The notes under the pieces are model-generated. The model made no database searches and was not told the DNA's origin. It worked only from the letters and a program-made list of their open reading frames with translations. Positions 1-9,224 of a stretch of DNA of 64,000 bases are shown here, in pieces. The position numbers were made by a program, and so were the translations under genes. The stretch is from Palsa-89 sp963824345. GTDB lineage: Bacteria > Acidobacteriota > Terriglobia > Bryobacterales > Bryobacteraceae. Location of the stretch: positions 496,001-560,000 of the forward strand of contig CAWGOZ010000002.1 in NCBI GenBank assembly GCA_963824345.1, written 5' to 3'. Each line of letters opens with the position of its first letter. Position 1 is the stretch's first letter.

Positions 1-2
1 AT

Positions 3-1259
3 TTCCTGACGCTGCTCAGCCCCTACGATCAGGTGGGGTTGATCGAATTCGACAGCACGGCGTACCTGATGGACGCGCCCAGTACAAACTTCACGCAAAT
101 CAGCACGGACATCGGTAATATCACTTGTCAGGCCAACACCAACACAATCTCCGCGCTGGACGTGGCCTACCAGCAGATAAAGGCCACCAACCTTCCGCTG
201 GCGCTCAATACCATCGTGCTTTTCACGGACGGCTCGCCCAACGGCATCAGCGCTCAGTTCCCGGCCCGCGCGCCTACCTCGGCCGAGTCCAGGTGGGGTC
301 CCTCATCCTCTGCACCTGCCCAGAGCGGCGCAACTTTTGGAATCACGAACAGTTGCGGTTTCGCAGGCGTCACCGATCCCGTTTCCGGCGCATCGACCAA
401 CGCCATCTGCCTCAGCATGCCGATCGTCTGCACCAATGCTAGCGCGGTTCTCATTGGAAGCATGGAGCAATGGGGAAATCAGGATTATTTTGGGGGCAAT
501 ATCAGCGGATTGGCGCCCCCGACCAACGCAGCCGGAGCCAGGACCATCGGCGGCTACAACACCAGCACGGTAAGCTACCCCGCTACGTGCATGCCAAACC
601 CGGTGCCAACTTTGTATATCAAGCAGTACATCGCCTATATTCCGAACACCGACATCTACGGCAACAGCCTGTTGAATGGAGTGCCGGCCACCGGAAGTTC
701 CCCTTACGGAACGGTCACCGGCGGATACGATACTCGCATGAACTGGATCTTCAAAGTCAACCAGGAGTGCAACGGCAGTCTATGCGCCTATACCGGCGGC
801 CTGTGGTCCAACTTTACCGGCAGCAGTTACGGAACCGGCTATAACTTCTTCCCCACAAGCGTCGTGCAATACAGCAATGAGGGTTATTACCACGGCTACA
901 TCCGGCCCGATCAACCGAATTCGATTGTGGCGGCGTCCATGAACGGCGCCATGGCGGAAGCCTACACCATCCGCTCCGACACCACCTTCTACCCGGTCAT
1001 CGACACCATCTATCTCACCGGAAACGGAACCGAGGCGGTGGATCACGAGTTTCTCGCCATCGTGGCCAACGCACCTAACATCAGCGCGCTACCGTACGAC
1101 CCGAGTTACGCCCCTCCTCCAAACGATCCGGTGCTGTACGCTAACCCGGCCTACGTGAGCACTCAGCCGAGCGGCAGTTATCTGGTCACGGCCGATTCCA
1201 CGCAACTCACCGCTCTTTTCGCCCAACTGGCAAGCGAAGCATTACGTCTGAGTCATTAA
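3..1259 (+). CDS. von Willebrand factor A-domain protein, 5' end outside window
   Basis: The frame is open to the left edge, so the start and the first part of the metal-binding (MIDAS) site are missing. The visible N-terminal stretch FLTLLSPYDQVGLIEFDS and the later NTIVLFTDGSPNG are the core strands of a vWA domain, as in TadG-like pilus-assembly and secreted adhesion proteins. The remainder is rich in Asn, Gly, Tyr and Thr, typical of an extracellular beta-rich region. The stop lies 5 bases before the next ORF, so the two are probably co-transcribed. TadG identity is an inference, because the signal or membrane segment is not in view. A prepilin peptidase gene occurs about 8 kb downstream, but no tad genes are visible. 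Confidence 0.75.
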   Translation, partial: FLTLLSPYDQVGLIEFDSTAYLMDAPSTNFTQISTDIGNITCQANTNTISALDVAYQQIKATNLPLALNTIVLFTDGSPNGISAQFPARAPTSAESRWGPSSSAPAQSGATFGITNSCGFAGVTDPVSGASTNAICLSMPIVCTNASAVLIGSMEQWGNQDYFGGNISGLAPPTNAAGARTIGGYNTSTVSYPATCMPNPVPTLYIKQYIAYIPNTDIYGNSLLNGVPATGSSPYGTVTGGYDTRMNWIFKVNQECNGSLCAYTGGLWSNFTGSSYGTGYNFFPTSVVQYSNEGYYHGYIRPDQPNSIVAASMNGAMAEAYTIRSDTTFYPVIDTIYLTGNGTEAVDHEFLAIVANAPNISALPYDPSYAPPPNDPVLYANPAYVSTQPSGSYLVTADSTQLTALFAQLASEALRLSH

Positions 1260-1264
1260 CGCCT

Positions 1265-2038
1265 ATGCACGCCCTGCTCTTGTTCGCTTTTCTACAGGCC
1301 GCTGCCCCGCCTGGCGAACCGCTACGCTCCGGCTGTTTGCCGGATACCGGCCAACTCGCCACGGTCGGCCCGAACGATCCGGTAGAGGTTCTGTCGTCGG
1401 TGGCTGGATGGGATGCGCCCTGCTATAAAGTCACAGTCAGCCGTCAGAGTGGGAATCTTACCGGATACGTTGTCGGGAATTCTCTGCCCGCCTTAGCCGA
1501 ATTCCGACGCCAGCGGGAAAAGGCTTCCGCGGCCGCCTCCGAGGTCGAAGCGCGCCTGGCTCTAGACCAGGCCGCGGCCGCTCCCAAACCGGCCGGCAGC
1601 GAGCCCAAGCAGCCCCAGGATCCCGCGGTCTCGACGCACTTCAAAGACTTCTCCGGCCGCGACTCGCGTGGAAAGTTCATCAGCTTTGCGGGTCTGGGAG
1701 GCCGGGCGACGCTGGTGACGTTTTGGTCGCCCAAAAGCCCCCAATCGCAAACCGAGCTCCTGCGAGCCATGCCGCTGTACTACCAGTTCTCTAAGAAAGG
1801 TCTGGTGGCGGTGGGCATCAGCATGGATCCTCGAGGGAATCGGATTGACGACGCGCTCGGGGACCAGGCGCCCGCCTGGCCTCAGATGCCCGATCAAAGC
1901 GGCTTGGCCGCGCAATACCACGTCGATCCCAGGGAAGGCAAAACCTTCCTTCTGGACGCCTCCCACAATATCGTTGCTGCCGGCGCGATGGGGCCGGAGA
2001 TGGAGAAGGCGGTTCGCCAATTACTTGCTGCGCCCTAA
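1265..2038 (+). CDS. Secreted TlpA/redoxin-fold protein lacking the CXXC active site
   Basis: This 257-residue protein starts with a short hydrophobic segment (MHALLLFAFLQAAA), probably a Sec signal peptide. An SH3-like region with two cysteines follows (about 24-75), then an Ala/Glu-rich linker (80-125) and a thioredoxin-like domain of the TlpA/AhpC superfamily (127-255). The family strand and loop are recognisable in LVTFWSPKSPQSQTE, but the usual W-C-x-x-C is replaced by W-S-P-K-S-P (residues 154-159). Normal thiol-disulfide exchange is therefore not expected. It follows the vWA gene by 5 bases. It may be a structural or binding derivative of TlpA. The fold assignment is fairly secure; the role is unknown. 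Confidence 0.7.
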   Translation: MHALLLFAFLQAAAPPGEPLRSGCLPDTGQLATVGPNDPVEVLSSVAGWDAPCYKVTVSRQSGNLTGYVVGNSLPALAEFRRQREKASAAASEVEARLALDQAAAAPKPAGSEPKQPQDPAVSTHFKDFSGRDSRGKFISFAGLGGRATLVTFWSPKSPQSQTELLRAMPLYYQFSKKGLVAVGISMDPRGNRIDDALGDQAPAWPQMPDQSGLAAQYHVDPREGKTFLLDASHNIVAAGAMGPEMEKAVRQLLAAP

Positions 2039-2145
2039 ACGCTCCACTCCGGCGTCTCAACCCGGGAAATAGCCCGCTTCGCAAGCTGTTACAATTGTTT
2101 CACCGCCAGTAGAAATTGGGTGTGCCTAACCGGGCCGAGTGCGCC

Positions 2146-3078
2146 ATGGATTTGGATCAGCTTCACACGTTCCTTGAGATTGTCCGCTTAAAGAGCTTCT
2201 CGAAAGCGGCGCAGACCTGCTATCGCACGCAGCCCGCGATCAGCGCCCAGGTCCGTCAACTCGAGCAAGAGCTGAATACCACGTTATTTGAACGGCTGGG
2301 CACCAAGATCTCGCTTACCACGGCCGGAAAGATCTTCGCCGAATACGCCGAACAAATCCTGGATCTGCGCCGGCGCGCCCAGGACAACATCAACGAGCTG
2401 GATCGGGTCCCGCGGGGCGAGTTGGTGATCGCTGCCAACGAAGCCACCTGCATCTACGTCCTGCCCTGGGTTTTTTCCGAATATAAGAAGAAATTCCCCA
2501 ACGTGCAACTATCGGTGGACCGCTCCTACGGTTCGCGCGTGGTGGAAGCCGTGCTTGAAAACCTGGCCGATTTCGGCATCACCCAATTGCCCGTTCAGGA
2601 AAAAAAGCTGCAAGTGGCGCGCATCCACTCCGACGAAATTATCCTGCTGCTGCCCGGCAAACACGCCCTGGCGAACCGGCGCTTCGTGACCGCGCGGGAC
2701 CTGATGGATCATCCGCTGTTGCTGCCCAAGTCCGGCACGACGCGCGCGCGATTGAACTCCTGGCTGGAGCCGGTGGAGGACCAGATCCATATTTCCATGG
2801 AGCTGGACTCCACCGAAATGATCAAGCGTTTCGTAATGGCCGGGCTGGGCCTTTCGTTTCTGGCCGCCTCCAACTGCCGCGAGGAAGTGGCCTCGGGGAA
2901 GCTTTCGGCGGTTTCGCTGGGGCCGGAAGCTCTGATCCGCAAGGTGGGATTGATTTACCGGAAAGATAAAGCGCTGTCGAAAGCCGCTTTGGGTTTCATT
3001 CAGGTTATATTAGAACATGCCGGGACTGAAAGCCCCGGGGCGGATCGGTCCAAGGTGCCCGAAGCGGTAACGCCTTAA
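2146..3078 (+). CDS. LysR-family transcriptional regulator
   Basis: The ATG at 2146 is chosen because MDLDQLHTFLEIVRLKSFSKAA is the standard LysR N-terminus; an in-frame upstream start would add ten non-homologous residues. Residues 1-60 form the winged HTH with the conserved A-A-x3-x-Q-P-A-I-S-x-Q-x-x-x-L-E pattern. Residues about 90-290 form the periplasmic-binding-like effector domain. The protein has 310 residues, the usual family length. The 120-residue membrane protein gene follows by 17 bases and is likely co-transcribed. The target and ligand cannot be read from sequence; similarity to CysB/CbbR-type members is only general. Confidence 0.9.
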   Translation: MDLDQLHTFLEIVRLKSFSKAAQTCYRTQPAISAQVRQLEQELNTTLFERLGTKISLTTAGKIFAEYAEQILDLRRRAQDNINELDRVPRGELVIAANEATCIYVLPWVFSEYKKKFPNVQLSVDRSYGSRVVEAVLENLADFGITQLPVQEKKLQVARIHSDEIILLLPGKHALANRRFVTARDLMDHPLLLPKSGTTRARLNSWLEPVEDQIHISMELDSTEMIKRFVMAGLGLSFLAASNCREEVASGKLSAVSLGPEALIRKVGLIYRKDKALSKAALGFIQVILEHAGTESPGADRSKVPEAVTP

Positions 3079-3095
3079 AGACGGAGAGAAGCAGT

Positions 3096-3458
3096 ATGTC
3101 CCGTGTAACGCTGAAGAGTTCGACGATTTTCATTTCGGTGGGCAATAAAACCGAAGTGTACCGCTCGGTGGCCGATGTTCCACCCCCGCTCCGCAAGCAG
3201 CTGGAGCAGTCCACCAACGGCATCAATTCGGCCACCATTCTGATCGCCGATCGCAAAGGCAAGGAAGAGATCGTGCGAGCCATACGGGGCTTGCCGTCAA
3301 ACCTGCGGACCCGGATCTCGACAGCGGTCCGCGATGAGACGCCGCGCGCCGGGCAAAAACCGGCGGTCACCTGGTCCAGCCTGTGGCAGGATTGGGCGGA
3401 GTTCCTGCTGCCCGCGGCCATTGGCGTCGCCGTCTGGCTGCTTTTTAACGCTAAGTAG
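3096..3458 (+). CDS. Small tail-anchored protein of unknown function
   Basis: A 120-residue protein with a good ribosome-binding site (GGAGAG, 3083-3088) ahead of the ATG. The N-terminal 95 residues are soluble and charged, with repeated basic and acidic residues. The C-terminal segment WAEFLLPAAIGVAVWLLF is a single membrane helix followed by only three residues, giving a tail-anchored topology. It lies 17 bases after the LysR gene. Its last 8 bases overlap the 3' end of the convergent argR. I do not recognise the family. Confidence 0.7.
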   Translation: MSRVTLKSSTIFISVGNKTEVYRSVADVPPPLRKQLEQSTNGINSATILIADRKGKEEIVRAIRGLPSNLRTRISTAVRDETPRAGQKPAVTWSSLWQDWAEFLLPAAIGVAVWLLFNAK

Positions 3459-3894
3459 ACGCGCTCGCGAACCCGAGCAGTTTCTTGCGCAGCTTTTCGG
3501 CCGTGACGGCATCCGGCGCGACAATCAGGACGGTGTCGTCGCCCGCGATGGTTCCCACGATGTCCGGCCAGTTTTCTTTATCCAGAGCCACCGCCAGCGC
3601 GTTGGCGTTGCCGGGCGACGTACGCAGCACGATCAGATTCTGAGCCGCGCGCGCATCCTGCAAAAGCTCACTGGCCACGGCCGCCAGATCGGGTCCCGAG
3701 GACGTCCCGCTCACTTGGGCGTAGCCTGCGGGTGTCTTAAGCAAGCCCAGTTCGCGAACATCGCGCGAGAGCGTGACTTGCGTGGTATCGAGTCCAAAGG
3801 CTTCCTTCAACTCGCGTGCCAGGTCCTCCTGCGTGAGGATCCGCTTGTTGCGGATGACCTTCAGGATCTGCCCCTGGCGGAAGGCTTTGTTCAT
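3451..3894 (-). CDS. argR: Arginine repressor ArgR
   Basis: The 147-residue product has the ArgR layout. An N-terminal winged helix (about 1-70) carries TQVTLSRDVRELGLLK, the DNA-recognition region. The C-terminal arginine-binding and hexamerisation domain (about 80-147) carries GTIAGDDTVLIVAPD, with the tandem Asp residues that contact arginine. With L-arginine bound, the protein represses arginine biosynthesis through ARG boxes. It is the last gene of argF-G-H-R, starting 6 bases after argH, so the repressor is made from the operon it should control. A tandem ARG box is visible upstream of argF. Confidence 0.95.
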   Translation of the reverse strand: MNKAFRQGQILKVIRNKRILTQEDLARELKEAFGLDTTQVTLSRDVRELGLLKTPAGYAQVSGTSSGPDLAAVASELLQDARAAQNLIVLRTSPGNANALAVALDKENWPDIVGTIAGDDTVLIVAPDAVTAEKLRKKLLGFASAST

Positions 3895-3900
3895 AGTCCG

Positions 3901-5279
3901 TTATTGCCGCCAATGCCGGAGCCGCGCTTGGGCGTCTTCGAGCGCCTGCGCGACAGCCGACGGTCCGGCGCCGCCCGGAAGCTCGCGCGTCTTCATGCCC
4001 TCGGTGGGCTGCAGCAGGCGCGCCATATCGGCCGTGAACTCGGGCGCGAACGCGGTAAGCTGATCCGCGGTCCAATCCAGAGGGTTTCGGCCTTGCTGGA
4101 TGCTTTCGAGCACCAGTTTGCCAACCATCTGGTGCGCGCGATGAAAGGGCGTGCCGGCGCGGGCCAGCGCTTCGGCCAGGTCGGTGGCCACCACCCAGCT
4201 CTCACGAACAGCGGCGGCCGGTATGGCTGGACGGAGCCGCGTGGACGCGATCACCGCCGTCATCATATCCAGAGCCGCAGTCAACTGCGACGCTGCGTCG
4301 AACAAGGGTTCCTTGTCTTCCTGCATGTCGCGATTGTAGGTCATCGGAAGACCTTTCATGGTGACGAACAGCGACGCGAAATCGCCGAAGACGCGCCCGC
4401 TTTTTCCGCGGATCAGTTCGAGCGAATCCGGATTCTTTTTCTGCGGCATCAAGCTGGATCCGCTGGTGACGCCGTCGGCCAGTTCAAGCCAGCCGAATTC
4501 TTCGCTCGAATAGAGAATCCAATCCTCGGCCAGGCGGCTCAAGTGCAGCATGGCGACGGAGGCGGCAGACAGGAAGTCGAGAACGAAATCGCGGTCGCCG
4601 GAAACATCCATGCTGTTGCGGGTGATTGCGGCGAATCCTAGGTCCCGGGCCATCTGTTCACGGTCGAACGGGAAACCGCTGCCGGCCAGCGCGCCCGAGC
4701 CCAGCGGCAGCACGTCGACGCGCGCCCGCGCCTGGCTGAGGCGTTCATGATCCCGCGCGAACATTTCGAAATACGCCAGCAGGTAGTGCGCCCAGGGCAC
4801 GGCCTGCGCCCGCCGCAGATGGGTATAGCCGGGTACGAGTGCATGCGGGTACTTGCGCGCCATTTCGACCAGCGCGCTCATCAAATTCACGAGCAGCTCG
4901 AGATCAACGTCGATCTCGTCGCGCAGCCACAACCGCATATCCAGCGAGACCTGTTCGTTGCGGCTCCGCCCGGTGTGGATTTTGTCCGCCAGAGGACCCA
5001 CGCGCTCTTTGAGCTTGCGGATCACGAAGGTATGGACGTCTTCGTCTGTGGCGCCGTCCAGAAACTTGGGATCGCGCGCCTCGGTTCGGATGCTCTCGAA
5101 GGCAAGTACGAGCTGTTCGCGCTCATCCGCGGTCAGGATGCCGGCGCGCTCCAAGGCTCGGGCGAAGGCCTGCGATCCGCGGCAATCTGCGTCCAGCAGT
5201 TTCTTGTCGAAATGGAGCGAGCCCGAGAACCGCTCGAAGACTTCGGAGGGGCCGGCCTCGAAGCGCCCACCCCAGAGTT

Positions 5280-5283
<4 letters not shown>
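3901..5283 (-). CDS. argH: Argininosuccinate lyase
   Basis: ArgH cleaves argininosuccinate to arginine and fumarate, the last step of arginine synthesis. The 460-residue length is standard. The fumarase/aspartase superfamily signature GSSLMPQKKNP lies at residues 275-285, and the HTGRSRNEQV substrate-binding block at about 103-112. The start ATG overlaps the argG stop as ATGA, so translation is probably coupled. A long open frame on the opposite strand (3334-4641) is a codon-bias shadow of this gene. Confidence 0.97.
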
Positions 5284-6494
<1,211 letters not shown>

Positions 6495-6500
6495 TTGGGA

Positions 6501-7484
6501 TTAGCCAAGGAGCATCAACAACAGCGCCTTTTGCACGTGCAAGCGATTTTCGGCTTGATCGAAGACCGCCGATCGCGGGGATTCGATAATGTCATCCTCT
6601 ACCTCTTCGCCGCGCTTGGCCGGCAGACAATGCAGGAAGATGGCTTCGGGCGCGGCCTGCGCGAACATTTCCGCGTTCACTTGGTAGGGTGCGAAATCCG
6701 CGAGCCGCTGGTCCCTTTCATGCTCTTTCCCCATGCTGGCCCAAACATCGGTATAGACCACGTGCGCTCCGTCGACGGCCTCGCGCGCGTTGTTCGTGAT
6801 CGCAAGCTGCCCGCCTGCGACCGCGGCCAATGCCTCAGACTGGGCCACGATACCGGTGTCCGGCTCATAGCCAATGGGAGTAGCGAGCGAGAAATTCATT
6901 CCCAGCCGCAGCGCGGTGAGCATCAGGGAGTGCGCCACGTTATTTCCGTCGCCGACGAAGGCCAGCTTCAGGCCGCGCACGTCGCCGAACCGCTCCTGCA
7001 GCGTGAAAACATCCGCCAGCGCCTGGCAGGGATGGAAACGATCGCTCAGAGCGTTGATCACGGGAACGCTAGACCAATGCGCCAGATCGTCGATGGTTTG
7101 TTGGGAAAACGTGCGCGCCACAATGGCGTTGGTCCAGCGGTCCAGGTTGCGGGCGACATCCTTCAATGGCTCGCGATCGGCGATGGGACCGACGGCGAGC
7201 ACGGCATCGCCACCGAGTTGCTTGATAGCGAGCTCGAATGTGAACCGGGTGCGGAGGGAGGGCTTTTCGAACAGCAGCGTGATGTAGCGGCCAGCCAGCG
7301 CTGCCCGAAAGCGTGCCGGGTTGCCCTTCAATTGATGGGTGAGATCCAACAGTGCAAGCAATTCATCTTGAGAGATATCGAGGTCGCGCGCAAAATCGGG
7401 CGCAGCGATCTTTGGGAGCGATTTGGGTGCCGGCATTCGCTTGACGGGCTTGAGCAAAGATCCAACCGATGGCATGGTCGTCAT
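6501..7484 (-). CDS. argF: Ornithine carbamoyltransferase
   Basis: ArgF converts ornithine and carbamoyl phosphate to citrulline. The carbamoyl-phosphate loop reads SLRTR (residues 76-80; the usual form is STRTR), and the ornithine/catalytic HCLP motif lies at 285-288. I place the start at the ATG at 7484, giving 327 residues and an upstream GAGAG. The frame is open further upstream to a GTG at 7520, but that codon lies inside the ARG-box/promoter region, so it is unlikely to be used. A later ATG at 7475 is also possible. First gene of the argFGHR operon. Confidence 0.94.
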   Translation of the reverse strand: MTTMPSVGSLLKPVKRMPAPKSLPKIAAPDFARDLDISQDELLALLDLTHQLKGNPARFRAALAGRYITLLFEKPSLRTRFTFELAIKQLGGDAVLAVGPIADREPLKDVARNLDRWTNAIVARTFSQQTIDDLAHWSSVPVINALSDRFHPCQALADVFTLQERFGDVRGLKLAFVGDGNNVAHSLMLTALRLGMNFSLATPIGYEPDTGIVAQSEALAAVAGGQLAITNNAREAVDGAHVVYTDVWASMGKEHERDQRLADFAPYQVNAEMFAQAAPEAIFLHCLPAKRGEEVEDDIIESPRSAVFDQAENRLHVQKALLLMLLG

Positions 7485-7503
7485 GGCTCGTTTCTCTCTT
7501 TGG

Positions 7504-7557
7504 GTTGAATGTTTATTCACCTAAATGAATAATTACACATTCGGAGGGGGTTGTCAA
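7504..7557 (-). promoter_or_regulatory. argF promoter with tandem ARG boxes
   Basis: Read on the minus strand, TTGACA (+ strand bases 7552-7557) is followed after 17 bases by AATTAT (7529-7534), a near-consensus sigma70 promoter. Two 18-bp ARG-box-like sites overlap and follow it. The first (7504-7521) has the perfect core TGAAT-GTTT-ATTCA at 7506-7519. The second (7524-7541) keeps the TGAAT half and is degenerate in the other. They are separated by 2 bp, about two helical turns centre to centre, as known for ArgR hexamer sites. Binding here would block RNA polymerase. The argFGHR operon is thus predicted to be autoregulated by ArgR. Confidence 0.85.
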
Positions 7558-7589
7558 CGTTTTGCCATGCGGCCCGGGGACACCTTCAC

Positions 7590-7967
7590 TCAGACCGAGG
7601 CGACCGACATCTCCCCGCGCGCTTTGCGCGTCGAGCGCACCGTGATTTCTACGTCCTGACCGAGGGCCGTCAGGAAATCGATCAGGCGGCCCACCGAGAA
7701 CGTTCCGGCCCGATTGCGCATGAGCAAAGACACATGCGGCTGTTTAATGCCCAACGCTTTGGCGGCCTGCGTTTGAGTTAGGCCACGCTGCTTGATGATG
7801 CGATAGATCTGGAGCGATAATCGGGCTTTCAACAATTCCTGATCAGCGTTTGGCAGTCCGAGATCGGCGACCACGTTGCCACTGCCTTCCGTCACCCGCG
7901 TGGAGGAGGTTTTCTTGGGGGCCTTCATGTTCGTTTTTTGGACCGGCTTCAACTGCGCACGAGCCAT
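7590..7967 (-). CDS. HigA2/XRE-like antitoxin, no toxin partner seen
   Basis: A 125-residue protein with a basic N-terminus and a Cro/CI-type helix-turn-helix at about 60-95 (LTQTQAAKALGIKQPHVSLL). The preceding GNVVADLGLPNADQELLKARL is the typical N-terminal block of HigA2-like antitoxins. The ATG at 7967 is used; a second in-frame ATG lies 13 codons in. HigB toxin genes normally sit directly upstream of this class, but only about 160 bases separate it from the next divergent gene and no RelE/HigB frame is present. A strong palindrome sits 6 bases upstream of the start (separate entry). It may be an orphan regulator. Confidence 0.8.
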   Translation of the reverse strand: MARAQLKPVQKTNMKAPKKTSSTRVTEGSGNVVADLGLPNADQELLKARLSLQIYRIIKQRGLTQTQAAKALGIKQPHVSLLMRNRAGTFSVGRLIDFLTALGQDVEITVRSTRKARGEMSVASV

Positions 7968-7973
7968 TATACC

Positions 7974-7995
7974 ATTATACGTATATATGTATAAT
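7974..7995. promoter_or_regulatory. Palindromic operator candidate upstream of the HigA-like gene
   Basis: ATTATAC (7974-7980) and GTATAAT (7989-7995) are perfect 7-bp inverted repeats around an AT-rich spacer GTATATAT. The site lies 6 bases upstream of the antitoxin ATG in an unusually AT-rich patch. Position and symmetry fit autorepression by the encoded HTH protein. The AT-rich arms also resemble -10 elements. Confidence 0.6.
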
Positions 7996-8131
7996 CGAGA
8001 AGGCGATTATCCTCGGCGTCAGCGCGGCTGGGCGGAGCCCATGGCAGTCTCCCTGTCATATCAAGAACGAAGGAACACGCTTGCCCGTATACTCGTATGG
8101 AGAATTACCGCTCACGGAGAAATGAACGGCC

Positions 8132-8452
8132 ATGTTTCGCATCTTCGGCGTTACCCACCTGTTTGTACTGTTGTTTCTATTCGTCCCGTATTTCTTGCCC
8201 ACGATTATCGCGATCGCACGGAAGAAGACCAATGTCGGACCTATTTTGCTGGTCAATTTTTTGTTGGGTTGGACTGTGGTCGGTTGGATCATTGCCCTGG
8301 TATGGGCCGTTTCAACGGAGCGCGTCGATCAGATTGCTTCCGCGCAGGCAGTCTCCATTGCGCAGCCCAGTCGCCGTTTCTGTCCGAAGTGTGGAAAGCC
8401 GGATCAGGTTGGAGGGCAGTTCTGCCCTCACTGTGGTCAAGCGCTCTCGTGA
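8132..8452 (+). CDS. T4 Imm-like (superinfection immunity) membrane protein with zinc ribbon
   Basis: The 106-residue protein begins with two membrane helices (about 7-29 and 37-60). The GPILLVNFLLGWTVVGWIIALVWA segment is diagnostic of the superinfection-immunity (Imm) family named after phage T4 Imm. A short linker leads to a C-terminal zinc ribbon, CPKCGKP...CPHCG (about 87-103). The T4 protein blocks DNA injection by related phages. Bacterial chromosomal homologues are common and their role is mostly unknown. The ribosome-binding site upstream is weak. The gene stands alone between the divergent HigA-like gene and a glycosyltransferase. Confidence 0.8.
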   Translation: MFRIFGVTHLFVLLFLFVPYFLPTIIAIARKKTNVGPILLVNFLLGWTVVGWIIALVWAVSTERVDQIASAQAVSIAQPSRRFCPKCGKPDQVGGQFCPHCGQALS

Positions 8453-8477
8453 TCGCTACACTAGCATCAGCGCTTGA

Positions 8478-9224
8478 ATGAAAATCTCGGCCGCGATCAT
8501 CACCTACAACGAAGAGCGCAACATCCCACGGGCGCTCGAAAGCCTGCGATGCTGCGACGAAGTGGTGGTGGTGGATAGCGGATCGACGGACCGGACGGTG
8601 GAGCTTGCCACCAAGCTGGGCGCGCGCGTGATCGATAGCAACTGGCGGGGATATGCCGAGCAGAAGAATTACGCCTCCAGCCAGTGCGAACACGATTGGG
8701 TGCTGTCGCTGGATGCCGACGAAGCGCTGAGCGAAGCGCTGGAAGGCGAGATCTGGCAAATCAAGAAAAACGGTCCGGAGTTCGACGCCTACACCATGCC
8801 GCGTCTGGCGCAGTACCTGGGCCGCTGGATTCTGCACTCAGGCTGGTATCCCGATCGTAAGGTGCGCTTGTTCGACCGGCGGCGCGCCAAGTGGGTGGGC
8901 GACTTCGTCCACGAATCGGTGGCCGTCGAAGGCCATGTCGGCCATCTCAAATCCAATATTTTGCACTTCACCTGCAACTCGCTGTCGGAGCATTTGAAGA
9001 CCATGGATCGCTACACCACGCTCGCGGCCGAGCAACTGGTGGAGCAGAAGACGCCGGTGGGCTGGACGAAGCTGGCCCTGGACCCGCCCTGGACGTTCTT
9101 CAAAACGTATGTCGTTCGCCGGGGGTTTCTGGACGGCGCCGAGGGTCTCGCCATCGCCCACATGGCGGCGCTGTACAATTTCTTAAAGTACGCCAAAGCT
9201 AAAAACATGAGCCCACGACGATGA
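8478..9224 (+). CDS. Family 2 glycosyltransferase (WaaE/KdtX-like)
   Basis: A 248-residue GT-A enzyme. The N-terminus ISAAIITYNEERNIPRAL and VVDSGSTDRT (about 31-40) form the nucleotide-sugar binding core, and DAD (79-81) is the metal-binding motif. The middle region (PRLAQYLGRWILHSGWYPD) matches the lipopolysaccharide core glucosyltransferase WaaE/KdtX group, so a role in LPS core or another surface glycan is likely. The stop overlaps the start of the prepilin peptidase gene as ATGA. Confidence 0.88.
   Translation: MKISAAIITYNEERNIPRALESLRCCDEVVVVDSGSTDRTVELATKLGARVIDSNWRGYAEQKNYASSQCEHDWVLSLDADEALSEALEGEIWQIKKNGPEFDAYTMPRLAQYLGRWILHSGWYPDRKVRLFDRRRAKWVGDFVHESVAVEGHVGHLKSNILHFTCNSLSEHLKTMDRYTTLAAEQLVEQKTPVGWTKLALDPPWTFFKTYVVRRGFLDGAEGLAIAHMAALYNFLKYAKAKNMSPRR

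Noticed and set aside
3334..4641. 435-codon open frame on the plus strand
   Set aside because: It is antisense to argR and argH, which are certain; high GC makes such shadow frames common.
7968..8131. Possible HigB toxin gene upstream of the HigA-like gene
   Set aside because: Too short a space and no RelE/HigB-like frame on either strand.
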